Of a stretch of DNA of 64,000 nt, positions 12,501 to 24,100 are shown piece after piece. Position 1 is the first letter of the stretch. Every line of letters starts with the position of its first letter. Source of the DNA: Orbilia blumenaviensis (Eukaryota; Ascomycota; Orbiliomycetes; Orbiliales; Orbiliaceae); NCBI GenBank assembly GCA_036872755.1, contig JAVHNS010000004.1:1860001-1924000 (forward strand). Direction: 5' to 3'. Position numbers and translations under genes: made by a program. The notes below the pieces were generated by a model. The model was not told the origin of the DNA, made no database searches, and saw nothing but the letters and a program-made list of their open reading frames with translations.

Positions 12501-15196
12501 GTTTGTAGCTTTATAGCTGGTAGCCGCCTCGATTTCCACAATGCATTTCGTGATTAGGTCCTTCTTGTCCTCGATTTGAGGGCCATGTAATAGCAAGTCA
12601 CCCAGCTGGTTGTAAAGCCAGTCAAATTTCGCCGCCAAGTAATTGGTGAAAGCCGCACCAGGCCCAGAAACCAATATATTGAACGACTCGGTTAGGAGTT
12701 GAATGATAAGGTTATAGGGCGGAAGTTCAAGATTCTGCACAAAAATGGGAGGTCAGTCGTTTCCTAAACATTCTTGGTTATATTCAATAGAGCCACTCAC
12801 AGTACCAGTCTGTTGCCCATGTCCCTTCACTTCAATTATAACCCTGTCAAAGTAGTTCATAAGCGCTTCATCCCAAGCACTAATTGGGGCTCGGCAAAGA
12901 ACAGTGCAAGAATCATAGTGGTTATTAAGGGTCATATTATGGCAAAGCTCCTGGATCAACGCAATTGTTGCATGTGTTTCTCGTTGGTCTTTGACTGCCA
13001 GTATGGGCTGCCACACAACCTCCACAAAGTGTCGATCGAAATCACCCATGACTATCAAAAACCCAACTACATTTCCGGCTTTTTGAATGAGTTGGAAATG
13101 TGAGTGAGGCCCTAGAATATACTCAACAAGCTCAGAATTTCTTATAAAGCGAGCAATGCACCTGTGAATTGTGATTAGCGGAAGTTCACAGGTTTAAGAA
13201 GACGAAACATACTGAAGTAGTGGGTCCTCTCGTTTCATAGCTCGTTTCTTCCAGACTTCCAACAATTCGTTACATATTGTTGTTAGAGCGTGCAGCCTAA
13301 TCTCCAATTTCTTGCATTTGCGAAGCGCAAGATCGTAAATCGTCATCCGCAGGCAAGCATCCGCTATCAGGGGATAGAAGTCAGGTGGGAAAGACGAAAA
13401 GTCGACAGCTAGTCGGAATTCGGAATTGTCGTCAATGAGAGCAGGATTGGTGGCGACACTTTCGTTGAGCATATGGGCTGCAGATTCAACAAGGGAGTTA
13501 AAGTCCTCTCTGGGTTCTAAGAAATTATCGGCGATGAACTCCTTGAGTTTCTTTTGGGTTATTAAGCTCAATTGATAAGTGTGCCTGCTAACTTTCTCCT
13601 TCGCAACTTGGGCCTTCTCTTGCAAGATTGGGTCGTCGAATGCGTTCATAGCGACCGTCATCTTTAGGAGTGCGGATGGTATCCTGAACAGCTGCCTGAC
13701 GTGATCTATCAGATCTGGTTGCTTCGGTAGCCGTTCCAGCACTAATTCAAGGTACCCTCCAAATCCTTCGAGCCCATACTGCTCATCTAAAACTAAGCCG
13801 ATAATACCGAGCCAGAATTCCGTAATGATTGCTTTTGAAGTCTCATTGTAAAGTTGCGGTGGCGCCAAGGGCTGCAAGCGACAAAGTTCCGCAATAATAC
13901 CAATGTACGTTACGGAGTATGGGCGAAAGGGGAGAGATATCGTGGACTGAATCCTCTCTGCATCATATTGAAGCACACGTAGCGAAAGCTTGAAAAACGC
14001 CCTAAACGTTTGGAATAACCGTTTTGAGACGGCTGCTGGGTGGGCCCGCAAAGGTTGAGTTGAATATATAAGGCCAAGGGGCGGGCTGGAGCTGGATGCG
14101 AGTTAGTTAAGTATCCCTGCGAGAACGCCGTGGATGCCTTTCATACCATCTTTTCATTGCGTTGTTAATAACGTGCCCAACATATTTCCATGCATGGACC
14201 CCTTCGTTATATCTTTGCCTGAAACTTTCGTCATCGGCATCTGCGAGAAGGCTGATGCATGGGAGTAGCTCCCTCAGGGCGGCATTTACAGTTTGGAGAT
14301 CTGAACGTTCGATATTTAGCGGGTGTCCTGTCTCTAGAAAGAGAAGGCGAGCTAAAGAATGGCTTACCGGAACCAACTTTTGAATACATAGGAATGAAGA
14401 ATGATCTGCCATCACTCTCTGAGAACGTGCGAGGCTGTAACTGCGGAAGAATCTCCGTCACAAAGGTGTCATACTCCGGAGCCTGAATTAGGTGTGAGTG
14501 AATGTATTTAAAGCTTTGCGATTCCTTGGAGGTGGTACTTACCTGGTTCATGCTACTATCATTATCTTCCCCATCCTCATCTAGTATATGGACAACTTCA
14601 GTCCTGTCTCTCTCTTTCGATATGACATAATTTTTGTTCTTATATGATTCGTCTTCGGTCACATCCGAGCCAGCTGCTGTCGGCGACGAATCTTCGGAGT
14701 GTGGGGATGGGTGGGTGTCATCAGATTTTGGTGGAGCCTGTAGCTCCGGATCGATAGCTGTTTCATCATTCGGAGTTGTCGAAGTTTCTATTCCGGAGTC
14801 AACGGCTACTTCTTCAATTTCATCGCCAGCCATTGTGTCTTCAGAAGAAGCATCGTTCTGGGTGACAGGCGAGCCGTTGGCCATATTGACGTCTTCTCTT
14901 AGAGTATTCGCCTCAGCGGCCATGCATTCAGCGCTCAGAAGCTCGACGGTAGCCAACGTCGCAGGGCGCTTTCTAGGTCTCGCCGGGTCTGTTTCGTCGT
15001 CGTCTTCGTAGGATGGTCGGCGAGGAGGAGTGGGATTGTTAAGCCCGTCGAAATGAATTCCGTTGATTGCTGTTTGGCTCATATTTGCAGTATTCGATGA
15101 AGTCGCGGATGTTGGAGATGGTGAACTCAGCTGTCCCGTCGGTGCCTTGTTCTCGATTGCCATTCCAAGGTGATTACTTTGTCCATTTCCTTCCAT
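6550..15196 (-). CDS. Giant ubiquitin carboxyl-terminal hydrolase, USP34/USP9X-like (peptidase C19)
   Basis: A multi-exon deubiquitinase of roughly 2,500 residues. It starts at ATG 15196-15194 with an acidic, Ser/Thr-rich disordered N-terminus of about 220 residues. A long helical, armadillo-like region follows, and the catalytic domain sits late in the protein. The Cys box GLKNLSNTCYLNSLL has the nucleophile codon at 9480-9478. A zinc-ribbon/finger part includes DCNKHVDAVKRQ (about 8910-8950). The His box ETGHYYSYIKD lies near 8640-8610 and the third catalytic residue in WFEFNDADVS just after it, so all catalytic elements are present. A helical C-terminal arm follows. This layout fits the USP9X/USP24/USP34 group. 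The final exon (6749-6550) is short and follows a 71-nt intron with a GCTAAC branch point; reading through that intron would stop early at 6723. Substrates are unknown. Confidence 0.88.
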
Positions 15197-16167
15197 ACAA
15201 TTAACTTTTGGGAATCGCGATAGGATTTCTTTTCTTTATTGGCGATTGTCGAAGTGTGGGACCCTGGGAGGTGTTCCGAGGCGGGAGGGACGAAGCTCAA
15301 GTAGCTAATCAAATAACCAGTAATTACTTCTTAGGACAATGGATAGTACTGAAAGGACGGCAGATGACGTAGTTTTCTGCTAGAGAATAGCTTCAAGGAG
15401 ATTAGTGGTGGTGTGTGGTCTAGGAATGAATGAAGGAAGGAGTGAGCGATGTTACAGTTATGGTGGGAGATGAGGAGAGCAGATGCGGGAACGATGAAAA
15501 GGAAGGATTGATGGTGAGGTAGATTGTAGATGTGGGATGTGAGAGACGGAGGGTCCGGACGAGGCTCAGAAAAGTGTGTTGACAGTGGAAAGAAACCACA
15601 AGCACAGCACAGAACCGCACTGAACTGCACCGAACCGCACTGCCTGATGATAATGGGTTCTCTCCCACAGCTTGCAGGACTTTGCTTTTTTGGCTTTCCT
15701 TTACAAAAAGGAAGATATGCCAGAGAAGGGATCCGGAGTAACGATCGATGCGAAGGAATATATCAGACGGGCAGCGGCAGCAGAAGGAGCGGCAAGAAAG
15801 CCTTTGGGGATGGCCGACAGGTAGTTATCCGTTGGCTGCGGTGGGATGATGTCCTAACCGTGGGCCCTTTTTATTGTGTTTGCTGAGAGAAAGTGAGCGA
15901 GTGAGCTGCGTTTGAACGCGACAGACAGGCTGACTGAATGAGTGAAGGACGGGGAAAAAGAAGATAGGAAGAACAAACCTCTCGTCTTCCTCTGACAATT
16001 AAGCAAAGCAAGTAAGCAATAATGACTTAACCAGCTCGAGCTCGTAGTAGACAAGCAGGCGGGCAAGCAAGCACAAGGCTGCTGCTCCTCTTGTGTCTTT
16101 CGATCGATCTCCCTGTTCTTTGTATCTATTTCTCTCTCTATCTTTCGAATTCTCTCTCTCGCTCTCT

Positions 16168-16200
16168 TCTCGTCTCGTCTCGTCTCGTCTCTTCTCTTCT
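16168..16200. repeat. TCTCG-type pyrimidine microsatellite
   Basis: Tandem TCTCG units (about four) grade into TCTTC units on the plus strand, inside a longer C/T-only tract. It could be a 5' leader or promoter pyrimidine tract of a divergent gene, or just simple-sequence DNA. Confidence 0.8.
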
Positions 16201-16504
16201 AGCTTCCCGGCTGACCGTCTACAGCCGTGTCGACGACCGGGCAGCGATACTGACTGCTAGTCTCGCTGGAGGTTGGTAAGGAAGTATGGTAACCAGCACC
16301 AAAAATTATATCTGAGGATGTTACGGGGCTGCATTCGATCTATATAAGATACTGGCACAGACACAACCGTGTATGTGGGACTAGCTACCTAGGTGGGTGG
16401 GTGGGTTAGTGCCCACCGCGTCTACTATCGATATCAACCTTAGCCTTTAGCTGGTACCCAATTAGGTGAGTACTCAGCTCAGGTATTACTTGCTTCCTTA
16501 CGTA

Positions 16505-16522
16505 TACCTACCTAGGTAGGTA
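16505..16522. repeat. Perfect 18-bp palindrome centred on CCTAGG
   Basis: TACCTACCTAGGTAGGTA reads identically on both strands. Related CCTAGG or CCTAAG-centred sequences occur at 16387-16393, 23935-23946 and 53638-53669, all in non-coding DNA. Confidence 0.85.
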
Positions 16523-17606
16523 CCAGCTTAGGTACTTCTGCTCACTTACCCGGCTAGCTACCGCTCCCCGGACTGAGCTTGCAGGGAGTATCTGAATCAT
16601 CAATCATAGAAAGAAAAAAAAAACAAAATGGCAAGATGGTATAATGACGCTTTAATTATATATAAACAAGTACCTTATAAGAAATTCCTATTATATACCA
16701 TAACCACTTCTGAGGTATCGGCAGTACTATAACCCAGCCAAGGGCCTTCCTGGCGAGGGTCAGCACCTTTTTTGATGACGTGAAATTTGGCAGTGCTGGG
16801 GGTTTGAGTCGCTCAAACATAATAACCACACAGCCGATGAGTCTAACTAACAGGCAGGTTATCCGCTAGTCTCTCCCAGGTACACGGCAGGATCCAACCT
16901 GACAGCTAGGTGACCGGGGTTTAAACGTTTGCCCAAGACGTGAGCTCGACAATCGAACAGCCCATCCATCAATTCATTGGATTCTGGTGTACGTTGTCAT
17001 CCCTGAACATGTGCTTCCTACGGGATCGCCCACGGCCGCGGAGCTTTACAGTTGTTGTGCCGTGTCATGTATGTACAGCTCTGCACATTGCATCGCAGTA
17101 AAAACGCGAAATATCGGGGCCTGCTTTTGATATGTGGTCTCCCCGTTTAAGTACTATCTGATATATTTAATATATACTTCTTACTTAAGTATACGTCTTC
17201 GGATATCACCAGGGGCATGTCTTTAAACTTGACCGCTGATATAACCTGTGTGTCCCAAATCCGGCGTCTTACCAGAGACTCTTCCCTGTTTAGCCCGGAG
17301 AAAACGACATATGTATTTTGTACCTGACACACCCCCGGTAGTTATTGTGGGCTAGAGGGGTGTTAGCTATAGGATACTTGGCTGCTTCGGACGAAGTACG
17401 TAGTCTAGGTAGCTTCTGGAGCAGCTCAGGTCTGGTAACTTCTAGCAAGCAAGCTTGCTAGGTGTGGCGTCTTTTAGTCCAAGTGGCCTTGTCAACAACA
17501 GCATCCCCAACACACGGCCGTAGCCATGTCTTCGCTACCTGCATAAAAGCCCTACCTCCCTCAGAGCTTCAATGCAAAGTCATCCGCGACACCTAGTCTT
17601 CTCACC

Positions 17607-18535
17607 ATGTCTTCCCTTCCTACATTCGATGTCCTCGGCTTCACCTTGTCCCTTCCGATTCTAGTTATCTCGCTCTTGGCCGTCGTCTTAATCCCAATCG
17701 TTCTAGGCAAATTACTTGCATCTGGCGCAAAATCTGGTCCGTCATCTGTCATCCTTCTCGCAGGTCCTCGAGATGCCGGAAAAACCAGTCTACTCCTCTA
17801 CGTAAGTCTATATTGAATTGATCTAAGTATCTTCTAACCAGCCGGTCTTGAGTGTGACCCCTATATTCGTGGCTAATTGACGTATAGCTACAAGAGAAAA
17901 CCCTAATTCCCACCCAAACCTCAACCACCCCGGCGACTGTGAGGCTCTCGCCATCCGCCCTCTTATCCGCCGACTCTCCGGATGATGGCTCTAATAAACC
18001 CTTCCATATAAGGGATACCCCGGGCCATCCAAAGCTCCGCTCTACGGCCATAAATACAATCACCCAACCTACTGGATCTTGCATCGGCATCATCTATATG
18101 CTCGACTCTGCCGTGCTGTCCACCCAAGTACGCCTTACAGATACCGCCGAATACCTCTACGAACTCCTTCTAGCTATCCAGAAACGATATGCAACTTTGT
18201 CCGAATCCACGACATCTACCGAGCTGATTCCATTGTTAATCGCGTGCAACAAGAATGACCTGTTCACTGCCCTTCCACCAGCCAAGATCAGTAACCTGCT
18301 TCAGACAGAGCTAAGTAGAATGAAAGAAACGAAGAGAAAGGGGCTTTTAAATGCCGGAGCTGGAGAAAATGACGACGAAGATCTAGACCGAGTTCTCGGC
18401 GACGAAAGAACCGACCAAATCACCTGGGACGGTTTGAAAGAATTTGGCGTGGAAGTAACTGTCCAAAGCGGGAGTATCAAGAGCAGTGCCGTAGACGGCT
18501 GGACCTCGTGGATGTCTGCCTGCCTAGAGGCTTAA
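17607..18535 (+). CDS. SRP102: Signal recognition particle receptor beta subunit
   Basis: This is the membrane-anchored small GTPase that holds the SRP receptor alpha subunit on the ER. Exons are 17607-17801 and 17888-18535 (280 residues). A single transmembrane helix near residues 10-35 (rich in L, I and V) precedes the P-loop GPRDAGKTSLL. The G3 motif is DTPGHPKLR and G4 is NKND. The phase-0 intron lies just after the P-loop helix (LLLY|LQEKT), which restores the family sequence. Overall order and length match fungal Srp102. It converges with the next gene, with only 131 bp between the two stops. Yeast SRP102 is the nearest named homologue; the symbol is by homology. Confidence 0.9.
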
Positions 18536-18666
18536 TTTTATCATTCTACTGTAATTTATTCGCTAATTTAATCATCTAATGTAATATAATCTCTTTCTTG
18601 CAAAATACGCTTCAGCTGGCCACAAACTCTAGGCCGTTCAATATTAAAACAAATTTCGCTCAGTTA

Positions 18667-20420
18667 TCAAGCCCCATACATCTCCTTCTCTTTCAAGTTA
18701 CTAATAACTGCTACCTTGGCCCCATCCTTCATATTAGCCTTCACTGCAATCTGCCCAACCTCTGTACTAATCCCCTTCACCCTCTCCTCCACATTCCCCA
18801 ATCTCCCACCTACTCCACCTTCCCCTTCACCCACACAACCCCCAAGGCCCCGAACAACCCCCTCTCCTTCCTGCAAATACTTCAAATGCGTCCCCCAAAG
18901 CTGCTTATATAGTTCCTCCTTCGCCTGTAGCTTCGTCGTCCGCCCTTCAATCGCCTTCGCGAGCCCTTCCTCAGGATTTAAAGAAGCGATACCCATAGAC
19001 CTCCATATCTTACTTTCCAAATAAGCTAGTTTCTCGTCTACAGCTGGTGGTTGGGGTGTAGATGATGCTTTAGCCTGTGCTACGAGACTGCGGTGGTAGG
19101 CTTGCATCGCGTCATTGAAATCTCGCATTGATAGGTCGAATAGCGTCTGCATTCGTCCGGATACGTACTGCATGTTGTTCCTGTTCGATATCTCTGCCTC
19201 TGCCTCTCTGTTTCTTGCATCTAGAATAGCTAGCGTATTCAGGATCTTCCATCACAATAAAAAGATTAGCACCAAGCCATTCAAAACACCTCTCAACTAG
19301 AACTGTAAAGAAGAAGAAAACTCACATAGCCGCACCGGGCCTCCATATTCCCCTTCCTCCCTTTCCCCTCCGCCACCAAATGTTCCAAAATCGGTTCTAA
19401 TAACCCTTCCTTCGCCCTCATCCCCGCCACCTCCGCCACCTCCACAATCAACTCCTCAAACTCAGAATGATCAATATAGGGCGCCCCTTCCATCTCATCA
19501 TGCTCCCCTGATGAAGCAACGTACTCCAAAAACGTCCTATCAACCCGAGTTTTTATTATCTGCTCTTCAAGCGTGGCCAGCATATCCGCGTACTCGGTCG
19601 CCGTAGATATCAACTCATCCCCGCTCCGCTCGCTAGCGAGGAGGATGTCGGATATCATTATTTGTAGTCTGGCGAGTAGTCTGTCGTCATTACGTGTGAT
19701 TTCGGACATGGCGGACATTGTAAAATCCAGTTTCCCGGTAGCACTCTGGAGGTTCAAAAGGCTGGCGCGGAAGTTGCCCTCTAGGTCGTCTATCTATACT
19801 ATCATCAGTACCCTACAACCCAAACTGAATATGAAATAGAAAAGGGGGGTAAGGTTACTCAAGCACGTACAGCAGCAGCACTCTGATCCCTCTCCGACGC
19901 ATAAGAACGTTGAAGATGCTCCCTACTCTGTACCAATTCCGCCTCACATGCAGTTTCAGTCTTCACCTTCGCTTGATGCTCGGACTTGAGCCCTCTCAAT
20001 CGCTCAATGTCCCGCCTAAGCACTTCATTCTGTAGTTCCAGAGCTTTAAGCCCCTTTCCCACCTCCTCATCATCCGCCGGTCTCGAACTCAGCGGCGGAG
20101 CATCCGTAGACAGTAAATCCGCGGATTTCAGCCCTTCGTATCTATAAACCCCATAACCATACCCCATTAGTAAAACAACAAAACGAACGAAAAATACCAG
20201 AAATATTCAAACCAATGAAGAAGCGAGAAAATACATACATCTCCCTCTCCTCCAAACTCAGCAATGTCTCCTTCCCTAAATACCGGCGGATAAACGCTTC
20301 GATCTGCTTCACGTTCTTTTCGGAACTAAACGCCCATTCGACATCGGCGCGGGTAAGAAGAGCGCCGTGCTCACGCAGGCAGTCTAGTAGTGTTTTTAAC
20401 GCTACTGATGCAGACTCCAT
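18667..20420 (-). CDS. Coiled-coil protein, probable HAUS3/augmin-like subunit
   Basis: Four exons (20420-20239, 20141-19871, 19793-19326, 19245-18667) give 499 residues in a continuous frame. The first about 60 residues form a compact helical domain with DVEWAF, IEAFIRRYLGKE and LLSLEERE. This resembles the N-terminal domain of HAUS augmin-like subunit 3. The rest is predicted coiled coil (for example the LRRDIERLRGLKSEHQAKV region), with a Gly-rich, disordered-looking segment near the C-terminus. Augmin recruits gamma-tubulin to existing microtubules, and an augmin complex is known from Aspergillus. The assignment is by pattern of the N-terminal domain plus coiled coil, not by a unique motif. 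Another kinetochore or spindle coiled-coil protein is possible. Confidence 0.5.
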
Positions 20421-21141
20421 CTCATGACCGGGGTTTATGGTCCTTGGGACATTGGTTGCAATTTAGGGACGCGACGATAGTATGTGATTGTGCGTTGTCG
20501 CTTAAAATGTAACAAGTGCTTGTGATTATATAAGCCTCAAGAGTTGGAAAATACCTCCAACACAAATATTGGTAAGAACAATCCCACGGTAATAAGCCGT
20601 CCCAGCACTCGTATTGAATATCAGCGCCCGTTACGAGTTCGTAAGCAATATTAACGCGCGTCTAGTCCAGGAGACAAATTACTGTGCTATAAACCCGAAT
20701 TAAAACGGAATTGGTCCAGCATTAACGCTATAATGCCTGTTATACTAGTATTGATACGGTGTTACACTAAGCATTTCCCATATTTTCGGAATACAACATT
20801 TTTAATAAAAGTGTACTTTTCCGCACGGGAGGTTCGTCACTAGGTACCAAGCTTAGTTAATATGTGGTTATGAAACTAGATCCGACGGGAGTGTATAATT
20901 TAGGTTGCAGGATTAAGGTCAAATTCTGGTAAGGATGTGAAACTGAATAATTTATTGCTTTTGATAAGCCGCCTTGTTAGAACTCCTAGTCTCGTAGTAT
21001 CGACGCTTCGTTGGCAACTTGCTCCCACATCAGTATTTATGTAATGAAGGAACTGAGTATTTACATTAGTAGATAGAAATCTAAGTTCCCGGGCCAGAGA
21101 TCTTGGGATACTAGCGGAGGTTCAGTCGGTTCCGCGGATGA
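20421..21141. other. Intergenic region, no gene seen
   Basis: 720 bp, moderately A/T-rich, between the start of the HAUS3-like gene and the end of the NLR gene. I see no open frame of note, no terminal inverted repeats and no transposon remnant. It probably holds the HAUS3-like promoter and the NLR 3' UTR. Confidence 0.6.
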
Positions 21142-24100
21142 CTACATATCCATCTTTACCTTTGGGACGAAGTCATGTAAGCTCTGCAAAGCGGGTAATC
21201 TTTGTAGATGGTCTTCTCCGAGGAATTTTGCTTCGAGATCAGTTGCATGCTGATACCAATGCGAAGCGTCCTCATTCTTACCCTGCTGCTCTAGAATAAG
21301 CCCGATATAGTATATCGTATCAATTTCCCGAATCCTGCCGAGGCCGCCACCGACAACCTTCCACCCTGCTAGAGCTTTCTGGTACCACAACATGGCAGTT
21401 TCATATTGGTCCTGTACGTGAAATACAGTGGCAATACCGTTAAATACTGAAACACTTTGCATACTATTTACCCCGAATAACCTTTCTCGAAGAGTCAAAA
21501 CACGCTTGAATGTTTGTAGACTCTCCTCAAACTCCCCTTGGGCGCATTCCATGAGAGCAATGCTATAAAGCACGTTCGCCGCTCCGGCACTGCTTAGGTT
21601 TCTACCATAAATCCTTTCGTACCCTTTTAATGCTTTTTGAAAATTCTCCCTGGCCATTTCATGATTACCCTGACGAAAGTATGCCATACCAAGGCTATGG
21701 ACAATCATCAGCGTGTATTCATTGTCCCTTGAGAGTATCTCTTCACAGAATTCTAATCCCGATTGGTATGCCCAAGTAGCTTTTTCGTAGTGCTTCTGCC
21801 TGAACAATAAGTCGCCTATACTGTTTGATACTTTTATCATAGAGGCGTAATCCTGGCCATAATTTCGGTGTTTGGTGTGAAATTCCAGTACCCGCCAATT
21901 AAACGCCAACGCCTCATCGAATCTGCGCATATTCATGAATATAGTGGCCATAATTTCGCATATGTCGATTACAAGCCTGTTATCCGCCCCTAAAACTCGA
22001 TTGCCATCGTCAAAGGCTTGCTGGGCCCATCTCAAGGCTTCATTAAGCCTGGCGCGCCCCACTAATACAAAAGCAATTTTATACGCAAAACAAATTGTAT
22101 CACTATCGTCCTGGCCTAGAATTTGTTGAGATGTAGAAAATACTTGGTGTAGCCACTTCAAACTTTGGTCAGATTTATTGAGCCTGTCGAGAAACCATCC
22201 GATGGAAGAAACAGAAATCAGGAAATCCCGTAGGGGAGCTATCTGGAGCTCCCCTTCGGAGTAGATAAAAATTTCTGGAAGCTTTGGCTCTAGATGTCGG
22301 TGAAGAAATTCGACGTGACCTGTAGCCCTTATAACCTCTTGTAAGTTATAATGCCGACTGATTTGATACAGGCTTTCCTGCTCACAGGCCCTCCCGAGGA
22401 CGATTATAGCGTTCTTCATAGACTGTAGTCGTAGTAATCCCGCTTGGAGTTGACGTTCCCGAGTCCACGCGTGCACAACAGGGTGAATAGAAAAGGCATC
22501 AGAGTGAATTATTCTGACAAGTGAGTATGAGGCTAAGAGGTTTACCTTCTCAGCGACTTAAACCAAGTTAGTACGAAATAATTTGGCTGCGAATTTATAT
22601 AGAATGTGGGCTTATAATTACCTTGCGTTTTACTTAATTGCCCGAAGTCCATGTTCACCCCTGACAGCAGATCAATAAAAATTTCTTCGGGGTTGAGATA
22701 AGAACAAACAAGAAGAATAAATGCAGCTTCTTGATCTTGTTTCTGAACTGCTAAGAATGATACCTCCCACGTAGTGGCGGCCGTTCCATTCAGGTAGTCC
22801 CAGCCAAACACTGGTTTTTTTGACTGTACCTCCAAAAACGCATCGTTGTAACGAGATTCGTACTCCTTTAACGGGGTTTTACTTCGGTAGATGTAACAAC
22901 CTGCATGACTGATTGCTAGAGGCATAAATCCCAAAAGTTTGACGACCTGAGCGGCTAATAGAGCGGCTAATAGAGGCCACAAATTATATTAGCATGTTAT
23001 TTAGGTATAATAGAGATCGCGGATCTACTTCTTACTATCTTGAGAATATGGGATGTATGCAAGTTCAAGTAGCAGCCTAACTGCACTTTCTTCACCCAGG
23101 CCTTCCAGGACGTTTTGCTTAGCCAGGGAATAGAACTCCTGTCTGCGACTCGTAATGAGAATTGTCCCATTACCGTGACTCGGGAGATAATCTTGTAGGT
23201 CCGTTATATCTAGGTCGTCCATATTATCAAAGATCAATAACCAAGCGTCGTTGCCTGGCAGCTGAAGCCAATCCAGCATAGCGGATCTAACTTTTTCGAA
23301 ATCCCCAGCCCCCGAATTTATTATGCCATTGTCGTCAACTAGACCAGGTATACCAAGTTTCAAGGCAATCGCTTTATAGTCTGCATCAGGGGCAGTCCTT
23401 GATCCAGTTACTTTTACCTGCGCTTTGACGATACGCTGCATGCTATCTATGATAGAAGAATGTAAACTATCGTCCGTTGCTGCGGATATCCACAAAATAG
23501 ATGTAAAATCCGTCTGGTGTCGAAAGGCATATTCGACGGCAGTTTGTGTTTTCCCCATCCCTCCAGTGCCGGTAATGGCGTATATGGAAGGTGAACCACT
23601 TAGATTGGCCCTTGACTCTGTAAAGAACTGGTGAATACTCTCGAGTTCTTGTTCTCTGCCCATGAAATTTTTGTTTCTGCGGTAGGGAATCCGGAATGGT
23701 ATGGTAAAATTCATATCTATAATCTCAGAAGTATATTATATATAACATTAGCTGACTTTGATCTAAATAAACCTACAGTGCTATATCACTGGTAGATAAA
23801 TATTGGATCAATGAAGGAAGTTATAGGTAGGTAGGTACGCACCATTTGTCTCATTTTCCAGTTCTTGGGCGGCTATTAACATCCAATTGCACTTATTAGC
23901 ACATTATCTTGTTCAACACTACCTAGATGCCTATATACCTAGGTATTTAGGGGATACGCAAACATACCTGCACCTGTCAAAACCTTGTCTAGTAAACTCT
24001 TTCCGTAGAGGGCAGCAACTATTGCGGCGTATGGTTGCCAGATTCTATTTTTGTGACCATCACAGTAGTCACATATTCCGCGGATAATAATGCATGGGAA

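Larger units (their letters stand above)
15197..17606. other. Long divergent intergenic/promoter region
   Basis: 2.4 kb between the divergent ubiquitin hydrolase and SRP receptor beta genes, unusually long for this window. It contains a pyrimidine-rich TCTCG microsatellite (about 16168-16200), G/T-rich GGGT repeats (about 16391-16406) and clustered CCTAGG-type palindromes (16.38-16.53 kb). The open frames here are short or low in complexity and I do not support any of them as genes. Confidence 0.6.
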
